Part shown: positions 28,130-36,622 of the stretch, piece after piece
How the letters are laid out: the number at the start of each line of letters is the position of its first letter
Numbering within the stretch: position 1 is the first letter of the stretch
From: Rhizobium mongolense USDA 1844
GTDB taxonomy: Bacteria; Pseudomonadota; Alphaproteobacteria; Rhizobiales; Rhizobiaceae
Direction of reading: 5' to 3'
Length of the DNA stretch: 64,000 nucleotides
NCBI RefSeq assembly: GCF_000419765.1
Contig: NZ_ATTQ01000006.1
Span: 255,976-319,975 of the forward strand
Notes under the pieces: model-generated
What the model saw: only the letters and a program-made list of their open reading frames with translations
Database searches by the model: none
Told to the model about the DNA's origin: nothing
Program-made: the position numbers and the translations under genes

Positions 28130-31100
28130 TTAGCTCAGGCGGCCTGCGGCGTGGGCCAACATCGTGTAGACCTTGCCGGTGTCCGACGTCAGGTAGGATT
28201 GCGTGATCGTCCGGTCGCGGTCAGTGCGGGCGACGTCGGCAAGCAATTTCTCGAAATCGGCGATGTAGCGGTCGACGGCGGTGCGGAATTCCGGTTCGCG
28301 ATCGTATTTGCGCTTGATCTCGTCGAAGGTCTGCTGGCCCTTCAGCGTGTAGAGGCGGCGGGTGAAGACGTCGCGTTCACCGCGCTGATAACGGCGCCAC
28401 AGATCGACCGAGGCGTCGTGATCGATCGCGCGGGCGATATCGACCGAGAGCGAATTCAACGATTCGACGACGTGGCGCGGATTGCGGGTATCGGCGCTGC
28501 GCTGTGCCGGCGCGGGCTGGGCGCTCGGAGCCGGCGTGCGTGCAGTCGGCGCTTCCTCGGCGGCTTCATCGCGCGAGGCGCCGCGCAGCAGGTCGCTGAT
28601 CCAGCCGCCGGTTTCCTGACGGGCAGGCGTGCCCGGTACAGGCGCGGCGCGCTGCGGCGCAGGGGTCGCCGGCGGAGCGATCGTGCCTCGGAGCGCAAGG
28701 CCGTCTTCGACGGCGGGCTGGCGGGCGGGCGCCGGAGCAGGCTGCTGGGCCGCAGGCGCCGGGCGCGGAGCGGGTTGGGCCTGTGCGGCGGCGCGGGCGA
28801 CCGGCTCGGAAACTTCAAGCTGCTGCGTGGAGCGGCTGACGATCTGCGAAATATCCTGCAGCGCCTTGATCTGCTCGGCAACGGCACGGCGCATGGCGGC
28901 CGCACTCTCCTTGGCTTCTTCTGGAAGGTCGAATGCGCCGCGCTTCAATTCGCTGCGCGTCATGTCGAGTTCCTTGCGGATATCGCCGGCCGAACGGCGG
29001 ATTTCGTCGGTGGCGCCGGAGAAGCGGGCAACCGCTTCCTCGACGGCTTCGCGCAGCGATTCGCGCAGCTGCTGGGCAGCACCGTCCGATGCGCGGCCTG
29101 CCTCGCCGAGCATTCGCTCGACATCCGAAAGCGACGCGGTCAGCCCGCCGCGCAGGCGGTTCACTAGGTCGTTCGAGCGACGTTCGGCATTGTCGAAGGT
29201 GCCTTCGATCGTTGCGTTCGCTTCTTCGCCAGCCTTGACGATCGAGCTGCGCATCGTCTCGGCGGCTTCCTCGGCGCGCTTTTCCGTCTCCGAAAGCACG
29301 CGGCCGATATCGGCGAAGGAGGATTGCACGCCCTGGCGCAGATTGCCGGTGACCTGGTTGGAGCGCTGCTCGGCACGCTCGAAGGCATTCTCGACCATGC
29401 TGGAGAGGGCACGCATGGTCTTTTCGATCTCTTCGGAACGTTGAACGAGGCCAACGGAGAGGTTCTGCAGGGCGCCTTCGCGTTCCTCGAGTGTCGAGAC
29501 GAGATTCGACTGCGCAGCTGCGAGCAGGTTTGAAGCTTGGCTTAGGACCTTTGAGTGCTCGTCGAAGCGGCCGATGATGCCGCCGACCTGCGCTAGCGTT
29601 TGGCCCGATATGTCGGAGAGGCGGTCCACCTTGCCTTCGAGAAGACGGGTCGAGGCGGAAACCATCTCCGCCGCCTTCGACGCCGAGTCGGTGAAGCGCG
29701 AGGTGGTCTCGCCGAGGCGGCCGTCGACATTGGCAAGATCTTCCGCCGCACTGTTCATCATCATCGCCATCGAGGCGCTGTTTTCGGACAGGCGCTCGAT
29801 GAGGGCGTTGACGTTGGCAAGCAGGCTCGTTTCAATTGCATTGACCGCCGTGGAAGCGCTCTCGGTGCGGGCCGCGATCGCATTCGCCAGGACTGCGTTT
29901 TCGGCGCGCAGGCGGTCCGCACTCTGTTCGGCGGCGGCGGCGATGCGGGCCGCAGCCTCCTTGCCGGCTTCCGTGTAGCGCTCGATCATCGGATGCGCGG
30001 TTTCGTCGATCAGGCGCGAGAGCTCGGACGAGCGGCCGGCGAGCATGGAGTTGAGCTCGCGGGTGCGCTCGTCGAGCGTCGAGCGGATCGTCTGGCCGCG
30101 GGCTTCGAGCGCCTTTTCGACGTCGGTCAAGGTCGCATCGATTTCGCGTGCGCGCTCTTCCAGACCGGAGCGGATCGCGCTGCTGCGGGCTTCAAGAGCC
30201 CTGTCGACGTCCGACATGGTCGTGGCGATGCCTTCGCTGGCGCTTGCGATCGTCGAGCGGATTGCGTCGCCGCGGCTCTCCAGCGAGGATTGGGCCTCGG
30301 AGAGAGCCTGCGAAATGGCATTCACCTGGCCGCTGACGAGCGTTTCGGCCTCGGCGACCTTATTGACGATCGCATTGCCCGCTTCGGAGAAGGTCTGGGC
30401 GACGGCGGCTGCCTGGCTCGCGAGGCGGTTCTGCGCCTCAGAAACGCGGCCGACGATCTGTTCGGAGCGCTCGTCCATGGCACGCGCGAACTCGCCGCTC
30501 TTCTGGTCGAGGCCTTCGGTGAACTGCTGGCCGGTGCGGGCCATCAGTTCGGCCGTGCGTGCGGCTTCAGCATCCATGCCCTGGGCAGCATCGGCGACGG
30601 CGCTGCGCAACGTCGAGGCGAGGCCGGCGGCCTTGCCTTCGATCGTCTGATTGACGGCGTTGAGGCCAAGGGTGAGCGCCCGGTCCATGGTGGACAGGCG
30701 TTCGTCGATATGCTCGCTGCCGCGATGCATCGCCTGTGCAAGGTTTGCCGTGCGGTCGTCGATGGACGTCGCGAGATTTGCGGCACGATCGTCGATCGTC
30801 ATCGTGAGATTTGCAGCGCGTTCATCGACAGCGGTAGTCAGAGCCAAGGTCCGCTCGCCGATCGCAGCCGCGAGACTTGCTGTGCGCTCATCGATCGCGC
30901 CGGTAAGCGTATCGCTCGTGCTTTCCAGGACAGTCGTAACGCGCAAGGCGGCATCGTCACCGAGTTCGCGCAGTTGCGAAATGCTGTCGTTAAGTGTTTC
31001 CGCAAGGCGGCTGCCTGCGGCATCCACCTGCGTTGCGACACCGCCGACGCCGTCGCGGATGCGGTTTTCGAGAGCGGCAAGGCCCGCTTCGACGCGCGAA

Positions 31101-34100
31101 CCGGTTTCAGCAAAACGGCCGGTCATACCGTCGATCGACTGATCGAGGCGCGTGGAGAAAGTTTCGGCCGAGCGCGAGATTTCGCTTGCCGCATCCTGGA
31201 AGCGGCCGGCGATCTGGCCGGCGCCTTCACGCAGGCGCTCTTCGAGGGACCTGGCGCTGCCGTCGATCGTCTGGCGGATGGAGGCTTCATGATCTTCCAG
31301 CGACATTTCGAGCATGCTGGCGCTTGCGGCGACCGAGGCGCCGATGGTCGTCGCCTGCTCGGACAGCGTATTGCTGAGCCGCGCATGTGCGTCGCTGAGC
31401 GAAAGGCTGATCGCGTTCGCACGGTCGTCCAGCGTTGCGCGGATGCGATCATGAGCAGAGGCAAGGCCGCCGTCGATGCGGGCGGCAGCTTCGCTGGTAA
31501 GCGATTCCATGCGTGCGGCTGCTTCGCCCGTCAGCGTCTCAAGGCGGTTGTTGCTGCTGGAGAGTGTCGAGGAGAGCGCTGCGACGTGTTCGCCGAGCGA
31601 CCGTTCGAGCCGTTCCTGGTTGTCGGCATAAGCGCTGCGGATCCCCTCTGCCTTGTCGGTGAAGGCGCCGGCAACCCGGGCCTCAGCACCTGCAACGGTA
31701 TCGAGGAGTGCGTTGGTGCGGGCTTCAAGTGCGCTGTCGAAGCGGCTCTGGCTATCGTCGAGCGATATGGCGAGCGCCATCGTCTTTTCGTCGAGGGCGT
31801 CGGCCAGGCGGTCGTGATTGCTTGTGAGCGCGCTGACGAGTGCGCTGCTGCGTTCCGCCATGACACCGTCGATGCGTTCATGGGCGGAATCCAGGGCCTG
31901 GGTGATCGCAGTGGCGCGCTGGGAGATTACGTTGTTGAGTTCGTCGGCGCGGCCGAATGCGGAGGTTATCTGCTCCGTGCCGGACGAGACGGCAGCGGTG
32001 AGGTCGGACGTGGTCGACAGCAGGGTCTCGCGGAATTCCGTCGAACGCGCCGCGAGATTGTTGTGGAGTTCGGACGTACCTCTTGCGAGCGCCAGCGAAA
32101 TTTCACCCGTGGCGTTCTGCAGAGCAGATGCCAATTCGCTGGTGCGGCCCGAAAGATTCGCCTGCAGCTCGGAAGTGCCGGATGTGAGAGCCTCGGAAAG
32201 CTCGCTTTTAGCATTCTTCAGCGCGGAGGTCAGCTTGCCGGTGTGGCTCGAAAGGTTCGTGCGCAGATCGGTCGTGCCGGACGCCAGAGTCTCAGAAATT
32301 TCATCCTTTGCGCTCTGCAGCGCGAAGGTGAGCTCGCTCGTGCGGCCTGAAAGGCTGCCATGCAGATCGGAGACGCCCGAGGCGAGCGCCTCGGAAATCT
32401 CGCCGCTTGCGGACTGCAAGGCAGACGTGATCTCGCTGCTGCGGGCCGAAAGGCTGACATGCAGCTCGGAAACGCCGGTGGCGAGCGCCTCAGAAATCCC
32501 GCCGCTCGCAGACTGCAGGGCAGAGGTGATCTCGCTGGTGCGGGCCGAAAGGGCGTTGGAGATTTCGTCGACCTTGCTGCCGAGCGAGCTTTCGAGAACC
32601 TCCTGACCCGTACTCAGCGCAGTCGCCAGCGCGAAGGACTGGTCGGTCATCGAGGCGCCAAGGCGCTCGATGCTGGAATTGAGGATGCCGTCGATCGATT
32701 CCGAGCCGCCGGCCAGCGTCTCGTTGATGCGCGCGAGGCTTTCCATCAGCTTGGTGTCGAGCGAACCAGCGCGCTTGTCGAAAGCGTTTGCGAATTCCGC
32801 CACACGCTCGTCGAACGCGGTCGACATCTGGGCGACGGTTGCCTGCAGGCGCTCATCGAAGAAGCCGGAACGCAGGTCGAGGTCCATGATGGCGTCGTCG
32901 GCGCTGGACTGCAGGCTCTGACGGAAGCTTGCGCTCTTATCGTCGAGCGACGCGTTGAGCTTGGCAAGCACGTCGTCGAGCGTGCCGGTGATTTCGCGTT
33001 CGCCGCCGGTCAGACTTTCGTTGATTTCGCGGGTGCGGGCAATCAGGATCTCGTTCAGCTGGCGCGCGCGGTCGTTCAGCGCCGCATTCAGCTTCTCGGC
33101 GCTGCTGTCCATAGTCGACGCACGCGTTTCGAACTGGCTGAGCAGCTGCTCACCGCGATCATTGAGGTTGGAGGTAAGCGATTCCAGGCGCGTGTCGAAT
33201 TCGTGCGCCAGTGCAAAACCGGAGGAGGTCAGCGTCTGCAGCAGCGAGTCGGTCTTGGCTGCAAGAAGCGAGCCGAGCGACTGGATTGCGGTTTCCGATT
33301 TTTCCGTCAGCGTCGCAGCTCGGGTGTCGATCATCGATGCAAAGGCTTCGCCTGACGTCGCAAGGCGCACGGCGATCTCTTCCGTCGCGAGCGAAAGGTC
33401 TTCCTTCAACTGGTCATGGACGCCGACGATCGAGCTGCGGATGCGCTCCGCGTGATTGACGATCGCTTCGCGCTCGGAGCCGAGTTCATGAACCAGGCCG
33501 CGCACGCGCAGTTCGTTATCGGCATAGCTGCGCTCAAGCGCGTTGACTTCGGAGTGAACCAGGGTCTCAAGCTCGGAAGCGCGCGCGATCGTGCGCTCGA
33601 TACCTTCATTCATGGCGGAGACTTCACGGCGAACGGCTTGGCCGACCGTCATGATGCGTTCGGATGCGATCGTTTCCGGTTCCGAGAGACGCAGTGCCAC
33701 TTCCGCCATGGAGCGGGCGGCGTTGCGCATGTCCTGAGCGCGCGAGATCATGATTGCAAAGGCATAGAACAGAAGCACCGGCACGATGATGCCGATGATG
33801 CCGGCAATGACGCCGGGGAGGGCCACGACATCGGTGACGGAACGGATCTGCCAGATCTGCGGCGAGTAGAGCAGGGCCATCAGGCCGACGCCGCCGACGA
33901 TCCACAGCAGCGAGAAGAGCGTGGCGTTGCGAACGGCCGAACGCGTCGAGCCGCCGTCCAGCGATTTCAGAATGGAGGCCGCCGTCATGCGGTTTGCATC
34001 GTTCGCCGCAGCCAGCGCCGGGGCGCGGGCCACCTGCTCCGCCCTGGCGCCGCGGCCGCGGCGGCGCTGGCTCTCATCCTGATCCTGCTGATTGCTGCGG

Positions 34101-34255
34101 GCAGATGGCGTATCGGACACTTTGGCCTCCGGGGCGTCAGGCGTTTTAGCGCCGCGAGACGGCGCCTTCTGCTGGCTGAAATCGATCTGGAGAGCTTCGT
34201 CCAATGCTTTGAACGCCTTGTCCTCGATCGACTCGCTGTACTTGTTGTTCGCCAT
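28130..34255 (-). CDS. rgsE: Growth pole ring protein (GPR/RgsE homologue), giant coiled coil
   Basis: 2041 residues. A cytoplasmic N-terminus (1-110, basic) is followed by two transmembrane helices (about 111-131 and 146-171), then an enormous periodic helical region (about 200-1700), a Pro/Ala-rich linker (about 1740-1890) and a compact C-terminal domain with GQQTFDEIKRKYDREPEFR and YLTSDTGKVYTMLAHAAGRLS. The helical region is built from 11-residue units (for example TIDDR/SIDDR/AVDER repeats) and from 33-residue superrepeats. This architecture matches the large apolipoprotein/kinesin-annotated proteins of Rhizobiales, Agrobacterium GPR (growth pole ring, about 2115 aa) and Sinorhizobium RgsE, which form a ring at the new pole and are needed for polar growth. 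Function here is by homology of architecture, which I am recalling rather than aligning. A promoter region with two CtrA-type boxes lies upstream. Confidence 0.85.
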   Translation of the reverse strand: MANNKYSESIEDKAFKALDEALQIDFSQQKAPSRGAKTPDAPEAKVSDTPSARSNQQDQDESQRRRGRGARAEQVARAPALAAANDANRMTAASILKSLDGGSTRSAVRNATLFSLLWIVGGVGLMALLYSPQIWQIRSVTDVVALPGVIAGIIGIIVPVLLFYAFAIMISRAQDMRNAARSMAEVALRLSEPETIASERIMTVGQAVRREVSAMNEGIERTIARASELETLVHSEVNALERSYADNELRVRGLVHELGSEREAIVNHAERIRSSIVGVHDQLKEDLSLATEEIAVRLATSGEAFASMIDTRAATLTEKSETAIQSLGSLLAAKTDSLLQTLTSSGFALAHEFDTRLESLTSNLNDRGEQLLSQFETRASTMDSSAEKLNAALNDRARQLNEILIARTREINESLTGGEREITGTLDDVLAKLNASLDDKSASFRQSLQSSADDAIMDLDLRSGFFDERLQATVAQMSTAFDERVAEFANAFDKRAGSLDTKLMESLARINETLAGGSESIDGILNSSIERLGASMTDQSFALATALSTGQEVLESSLGSKVDEISNALSARTSEITSALQSASGGISEALATGVSELHVSLSARSSEITSALQSASGEISEALASGVSDLHGSLSGRTSELTFALQSAKDEISETLASGTTDLRTNLSSHTGKLTSALKNAKSELSEALTSGTSELQANLSGRTSELASALQNATGEISLALARGTSELHNNLAARSTEFRETLLSTTSDLTAAVSSGTEQITSAFGRADELNNVISQRATAITQALDSAHERIDGVMAERSSALVSALTSNHDRLADALDEKTMALAISLDDSQSRFDSALEARTNALLDTVAGAEARVAGAFTDKAEGIRSAYADNQERLERSLGEHVAALSSTLSSSNNRLETLTGEAAARMESLTSEAAARIDGGLASAHDRIRATLDDRANAISLSLSDAHARLSNTLSEQATTIGASVAASASMLEMSLEDHEASIRQTIDGSARSLEERLREGAGQIAGRFQDAASEISRSAETFSTRLDQSIDGMTGRFAETGSRVEAGLAALENRIRDGVGGVATQVDAAGSRLAETLNDSISQLRELGDDAALRVTTVLESTSDTLTGAIDERTASLAAAIGERTLALTTAVDERAANLTMTIDDRAANLATSIDDRTANLAQAMHRGSEHIDERLSTMDRALTLGLNAVNQTIEGKAAGLASTLRSAVADAAQGMDAEAARTAELMARTGQQFTEGLDQKSGEFARAMDERSEQIVGRVSEAQNRLASQAAAVAQTFSEAGNAIVNKVAEAETLVSGQVNAISQALSEAQSSLESRGDAIRSTIASASEGIATTMSDVDRALEARSSAIRSGLEERAREIDATLTDVEKALEARGQTIRSTLDERTRELNSMLAGRSSELSRLIDETAHPMIERYTEAGKEAAARIAAAAEQSADRLRAENAVLANAIAARTESASTAVNAIETSLLANVNALIERLSENSASMAMMMNSAAEDLANVDGRLGETTSRFTDSASKAAEMVSASTRLLEGKVDRLSDISGQTLAQVGGIIGRFDEHSKVLSQASNLLAAAQSNLVSTLEEREGALQNLSVGLVQRSEEIEKTMRALSSMVENAFERAEQRSNQVTGNLRQGVQSSFADIGRVLSETEKRAEEAAETMRSSIVKAGEEANATIEGTFDNAERRSNDLVNRLRGGLTASLSDVERMLGEAGRASDGAAQQLRESLREAVEEAVARFSGATDEIRRSAGDIRKELDMTRSELKRGAFDLPEEAKESAAAMRRAVAEQIKALQDISQIVSRSTQQLEVSEPVARAAAQAQPAPRPAPAAQQPAPAPARQPAVEDGLALRGTIAPPATPAPQRAAPVPGTPARQETGGWISDLLRGASRDEAAEEAPTARTPAPSAQPAPAQRSADTRNPRHVVESLNSLSVDIARAIDHDASVDLWRRYQRGERDVFTRRLYTLKGQQTFDEIKRKYDREPEFRTAVDRYIADFEKLLADVARTDRDRTITQSYLTSDTGKVYTMLAHAAGRLS
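30717..30914 (-). repeat. Six tandem 11-codon (33 bp) repeats inside rgsE
   Basis: Units, reading N to C: SDTLTGAIDER, TASLAAAIGER, TLALTTAVDER, AANLTMTIDDR, AANLATSIDDR, TANLAQAMHRG. Exact 33-bp spacing on the minus strand. Hendecad spacing is typical of right-handed coiled coils; this is protein periodicity, not a CRISPR-type repeat. Confidence 0.9.
31955..32548 (-). repeat. Six 33-codon (99 bp) tandem repeats inside rgsE
   Basis: Units start at 32548, 32449, 32350, 32251, 32152 and 32053 and run downward by 99 bp each. The first five share a consensus of the form S-x-R-T-S-E-x-T-S-A-L-Q ... S-E-A-L-x-S-G-T-S-E-L; the sixth is diverged. Each is three 11-residue blocks. Near-identical nucleotide stretches between units 1 and 2 indicate recent duplication or gene conversion. 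Confidence 0.9.
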
Positions 34256-34535
34256 TCGGTTACGCCTCGTTACATCTCAGCCGGTTCAGCCGCATTTCCC
34301 GGACAGTGCCGCGTCCGGATGCCAACCTTTGCCTCTGACCTTCCCATCCGAGCCGACGGACGGATAAGCATGTCATTTCAGAGTAGATAGCCGCTTTTTC
34401 AAACGGACGGTATCAAAACATTACCACTATCCACTTGGCCAGCAAAGGCGCGTACCATAAACCTAGTCTACTAGTATCGTAGTGACACATCCGGGCTTCC
34501 GAGACAATTAATGAAGCCTTGCTAATCACCATCCA

Positions 34536-34551
34536 TTAATCCGTTGTTAAC
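34536..34551 (+). promoter_or_regulatory. CtrA-type box 1 (TTAA-N7-TTAAC)
   Basis: TTAATCCGTTGTTAAC is a perfect match to the CtrA full site TTAA-N7-TTAAC known from Caulobacter and rhizobia. It lies in the 463-bp spacer between rgsE and the Hpt gene, 168 bp before the Hpt ATG and 281 bp before the rgsE ATG. Confidence 0.75.
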
Positions 34552-34597
34552 ATAATTTAACGCAGCGGGACGTCGAAAAACCAATAATTTACGGGCG

Positions 34598-34613
34598 TTA
34601 AGTGATTGTTAAC
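34598..34613 (+). promoter_or_regulatory. CtrA-type box 2 (TTAA-N7-TTAAC)
   Basis: TTAAGTGATTGTTAAC, also a perfect full site; the 3' part reads TTAACCAT, the extended half-site seen in Sinorhizobium CtrA targets. It is 62 bp from box 1, close to six helical turns, so two CtrA dimers could sit on the same face. It ends 105 bp before the Hpt ATG. Confidence 0.75.
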
Positions 34614-34718
34614 CATAGCGATAGAATTCCGCCCTCAATGTGCCAGAATTTAACGCGATCGCCACTCTCCAACCGCAGTGTGAATCCACCTGCGGGGTAA
34701 AGACGGGAGAATTGGCAC

Positions 34719-35087
34719 ATGGCAGCAGTCAGTATTGCGTTCGAGGCGCCGGATAATTCAAACGGGCCTTGCCCCTCGAAGGGTCGCCCGATCGACCTTG
34801 TTCATCTGGCAAAGCAGACGATGGGCGACAAGGCGCTTGAAGTCGAGGTCCTGAAGATATTTGCGCGCCAGGCACGCGCCTGCCTGCAGGAGGTTTCGTC
34901 GGGCGATGCAAAGAAGATGCAAGCCGCTGCCCATCGGCTGAAAGGGGCGGCGAGCGCGGTTGGGGCCTTCCAGGTATCCGAAGCCGCAGACATGCTCGAG
35001 AACAATTGCGGCGATGCAGCGTGCATGGCCGCGGTCGGAGCCGCCGTCGTCGAAGCCGAAAATTTCATTCTCAAGCTCAGCCGCTAG
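34719..35087 (+). CDS. Hpt (histidine phosphotransfer) domain protein
   Basis: 122-residue protein made of a single Hpt four-helix bundle after a short tail. The phosphoacceptor His72 sits in AAHRLKGAASAVGA, a good Hpt signature. No kinase or receiver domain is attached, so it must act as a stand-alone phosphorelay shuttle between an unknown hybrid kinase and a regulator. It is divergent from rgsE behind paired CtrA-type boxes, and CckA is encoded 9 kb away; ChpT, the classic CckA partner, has a different dimeric fold, so this is a separate protein. Start ATG 34719 with GGGAG upstream. Confidence 0.85.
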   Translation: MAAVSIAFEAPDNSNGPCPSKGRPIDLVHLAKQTMGDKALEVEVLKIFARQARACLQEVSSGDAKKMQAAAHRLKGAASAVGAFQVSEAADMLENNCGDAACMAAVGAAVVEAENFILKLSR

Positions 35088-35111
35088 AGCCGAGCATTTT
35101 AAGCCACTCGG

Positions 35112-35146
35112 CCCGCTGCTCCATTCCGGAACAGCGGGTCTTTTTG
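35112..35146 (+). terminator. Terminator after the Hpt gene
   Basis: CCCGCTG (35112-35118) pairs with CAGCGGG (35132-35138), the stem extended by TCC/GGA, followed by TCTTTTTG. Confidence 0.85.
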
Positions 35147-35290
35147 TGGCCAGCGGTATGACGCAAATGGAAAAGCCCGTCGCTTTTAAATATGGAATGA
35201 AACCGTGAAGGCGGTCGATGTTGACTGCCCATCGGATTTGTTGGAAGAAAAATTTCGATCCTCCCTCTTCACGTAATACCGGAAAGCATC

Positions 35291-35611
35291 ATGCCCAAAC
35301 TGACTATCGTTGCCTTCGACGGCACGCGCTTCGATCTGGATGTCGATCAAGGCTCCACCGTGATGGAGAATGCCGTGCGCAACTCGGTGCCAGGCATAGA
35401 AGCCGAGTGCGGCGGCGCATGCGCCTGTGCGACCTGTCATGTCTATGTCGACGAAGAATGGGCCGAACGCGTCGGCCCGCCGGAAGCGATGGAAGAAGAC
35501 ATGCTCGACTTCGCCTTCGATGTCCGCCCGACTTCGCGGCTTTCCTGCCAGATCAGAATGAAGGCGGCGCTCGACGGACTTATCGTCCAGGTGCCCGAGC
35601 GCCAGGCCTGA
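35291..35611 (+). CDS. 2Fe-2S ferredoxin, adrenodoxin type
   Basis: 106-residue electron carrier. The ligands Cys40, Cys46, Cys49 and Cys86 fit the C-x5-C-x2-C-x36-C spacing of adrenodoxin/putidaredoxin-like (ferredoxin VI) proteins, within [15 protein letters not shown] and RLSCQIRM. The [13 protein letters not shown] helix that docks to partner reductases is present. Likely feeds cytochrome P450s or Fe-S assembly; no partner gene is adjacent. ATG at 35291 preceded by GGAAA. Confidence 0.93.
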   Translation: MPKLTIVAFDGTRFDLDVDQGSTVMENAVRNSVPGIEAECGGACACATCHVYVDEEWAERVGPPEAMEEDMLDFAFDVRPTSRLSCQIRMKAALDGLIVQVPERQA

Positions 35612-35618
35612 TCTGCGC

Positions 35619-35653
35619 AAAAAAAGCCTCGCGCGCCGGATGACGTGCGAGGC
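35619..35653 (-). terminator. Strong minus-strand terminator between ferredoxin and DUF922 genes
   Basis: Read on the minus strand: a 10-bp stem GCCTCGCACG/CGCGCGAGGC (one G-U pair), eight-base loop, then seven T residues (35625-35619). There is no annotated gene end within 240 bp on that strand. Confidence 0.85.
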
Positions 35654-35757
35654 GAGGCGGGCGCATAACCATCGGGCGAGGGAGGACCGCCCGCGGCTTA
35701 GAACGCGCCAGGAGAACCCAGTAACAAAAGATCAGGTCAATCCCACCTGAACTTCCG
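35619..35757 (-). ncRNA. Candidate small RNA on minus strand
   Basis: Ends at the strong terminator above. Upstream on the minus strand are a TAATAT (-10-like) at about 35771-35766 and a separate stem TCAGGT ... ACCTGA (35746-35728 region), then unpaired pyrimidine-rich segments with CTCC and CCTCC motifs resembling anti-Shine-Dalgarno targeting sites of rhizobial trans-acting sRNAs, then the terminator hairpin. The 5' end is a guess. It could instead be the 3' untranslated region of the DUF922 gene. Confidence 0.4.
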
Positions 35758-35893
35758 AATGTGTTCATATTAGCGCGTGCGGGTTGAGTCGCATATCGCT
35801 AATTTTCATCATTAACAGGCTTTGGAGGGAGAAAGCTTCGCATGAGTTTCGTTGCTCAGCTAACGATATCGCGTGCTTATTCGGAAAGTTGGA

Positions 35894-36520
35894 TTATCTT
35901 TCGCTGCCGGATGAAGTGATTCGCTTGTTGAGCAAGCGCATCATCCTGCTCTGAAAGTTGACAGCCTCGATGCGGTCGAAACGCGCCTGCAACCTATCGT
36001 GTTCTTCTATTCCGCGATTCGATTCTTCCGTGACAAGCTCCTGCATGGCTCCACAGCTGCGCTGGGCGGGCAGCGCGAGGATCCGTCGCTCCATGACACG
36101 TGCTTGTGTGCGGGCGATTTCCGCGTGCCGCTCCTCATGCCTCTTGATGTCGCTCGAGAGTGCATCCCAGATCGTCGACAGCTGTTTGCTGGCGCCGTTG
36201 CGGTTTCGCCAGCGCGGCAAGATGATCTGCGTGTGAACGGTCACCTTTGCGCTGGCGATGCGGCAGCGGCCGTTGCTCTGCACGTAGGTCGCCTCGCCGC
36301 CGAAGCGGATTTTCGTGGCGCCGGGGTGGCGCGAGGACGAGCCGCTCGCCGTCGGCCCGCGGCGGCTCAGTTCCTCATCGAGCTCGCCGGCGCTCTTTCC
36401 GCGGATGTCGAAATAGGAGTAGCTTTTGGTCGCAACGACTTGAGCCGAGGCGGGAATGCAGAGGGCAACCGTCATGGAAAAAGCAAGGACGAAACGCATA
36501 TAACGCGATGCGGAAGGCAT
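35894..36520 (-). CDS. DUF922 secreted Zn-dependent protease-like protein
   Basis: 208-residue exported protein. Signal peptide (RYMRFVLAFSMTVALCIPASAQ), then a DUF922 domain with the zinc motif HEERHAEIA (HExxH-like) and RHPGATKIRFGGEATYV. The family is predicted to be secreted metalloproteases but activity is not established. Start ATG 36520 has AGGT about 9 nt upstream; ATG 36499 is the alternative. Divergent from folP. Confidence 0.82.
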   Translation of the reverse strand: MPSASRYMRFVLAFSMTVALCIPASAQVVATKSYSYFDIRGKSAGELDEELSRRGPTASGSSSRHPGATKIRFGGEATYVQSNGRCRIASAKVTVHTQIILPRWRNRNGASKQLSTIWDALSSDIKRHEERHAEIARTQARVMERRILALPAQRSCGAMQELVTEESNRGIEEHDRLQARFDRIEAVNFQSRMMRLLNKRITSSGSER

Positions 36521-36622
36521 TCTTGACGCTACCTGTGTTGAAGTTCGGCGGAGCTTGGGGCATAGCCATCACGAGCGCAATATAGGGCGTCGGCTTTTTT
36601 ATTATCAATGGGATAAACCCCG

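Larger units (their letters stand above)
34256..34718. promoter_or_regulatory. Divergent regulatory region rgsE / Hpt gene
   Basis: 463 bp, markedly more AT-rich than the flanking genes. Besides the two full CtrA-type boxes it has additional TTAAC half-sites (34557-34561 and 34649-34653) and a CTACTAGTA dyad near 34470. There is no open frame worth calling. It must contain the promoters of both divergent genes. Confidence 0.7.

Noticed and set aside
29600..32350. 916-codon open frame on the plus strand
   Set aside because: Lies entirely antisense inside rgsE. Its length comes from the repetitive, GC-biased codon pattern of the growth-pole gene on the opposite strand.
30717..32548. Regular 33-bp and 99-bp repeats that could look like a CRISPR array
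   Set aside because: They are contiguous in-frame protein repeats without spacers and without cas genes.
34547..34561. Third TTAA...TTAAC at the rgsE/Hpt spacer
   Set aside because: Spacing is N6, not N7, so it is not a full CtrA site; listed only as a half-site.
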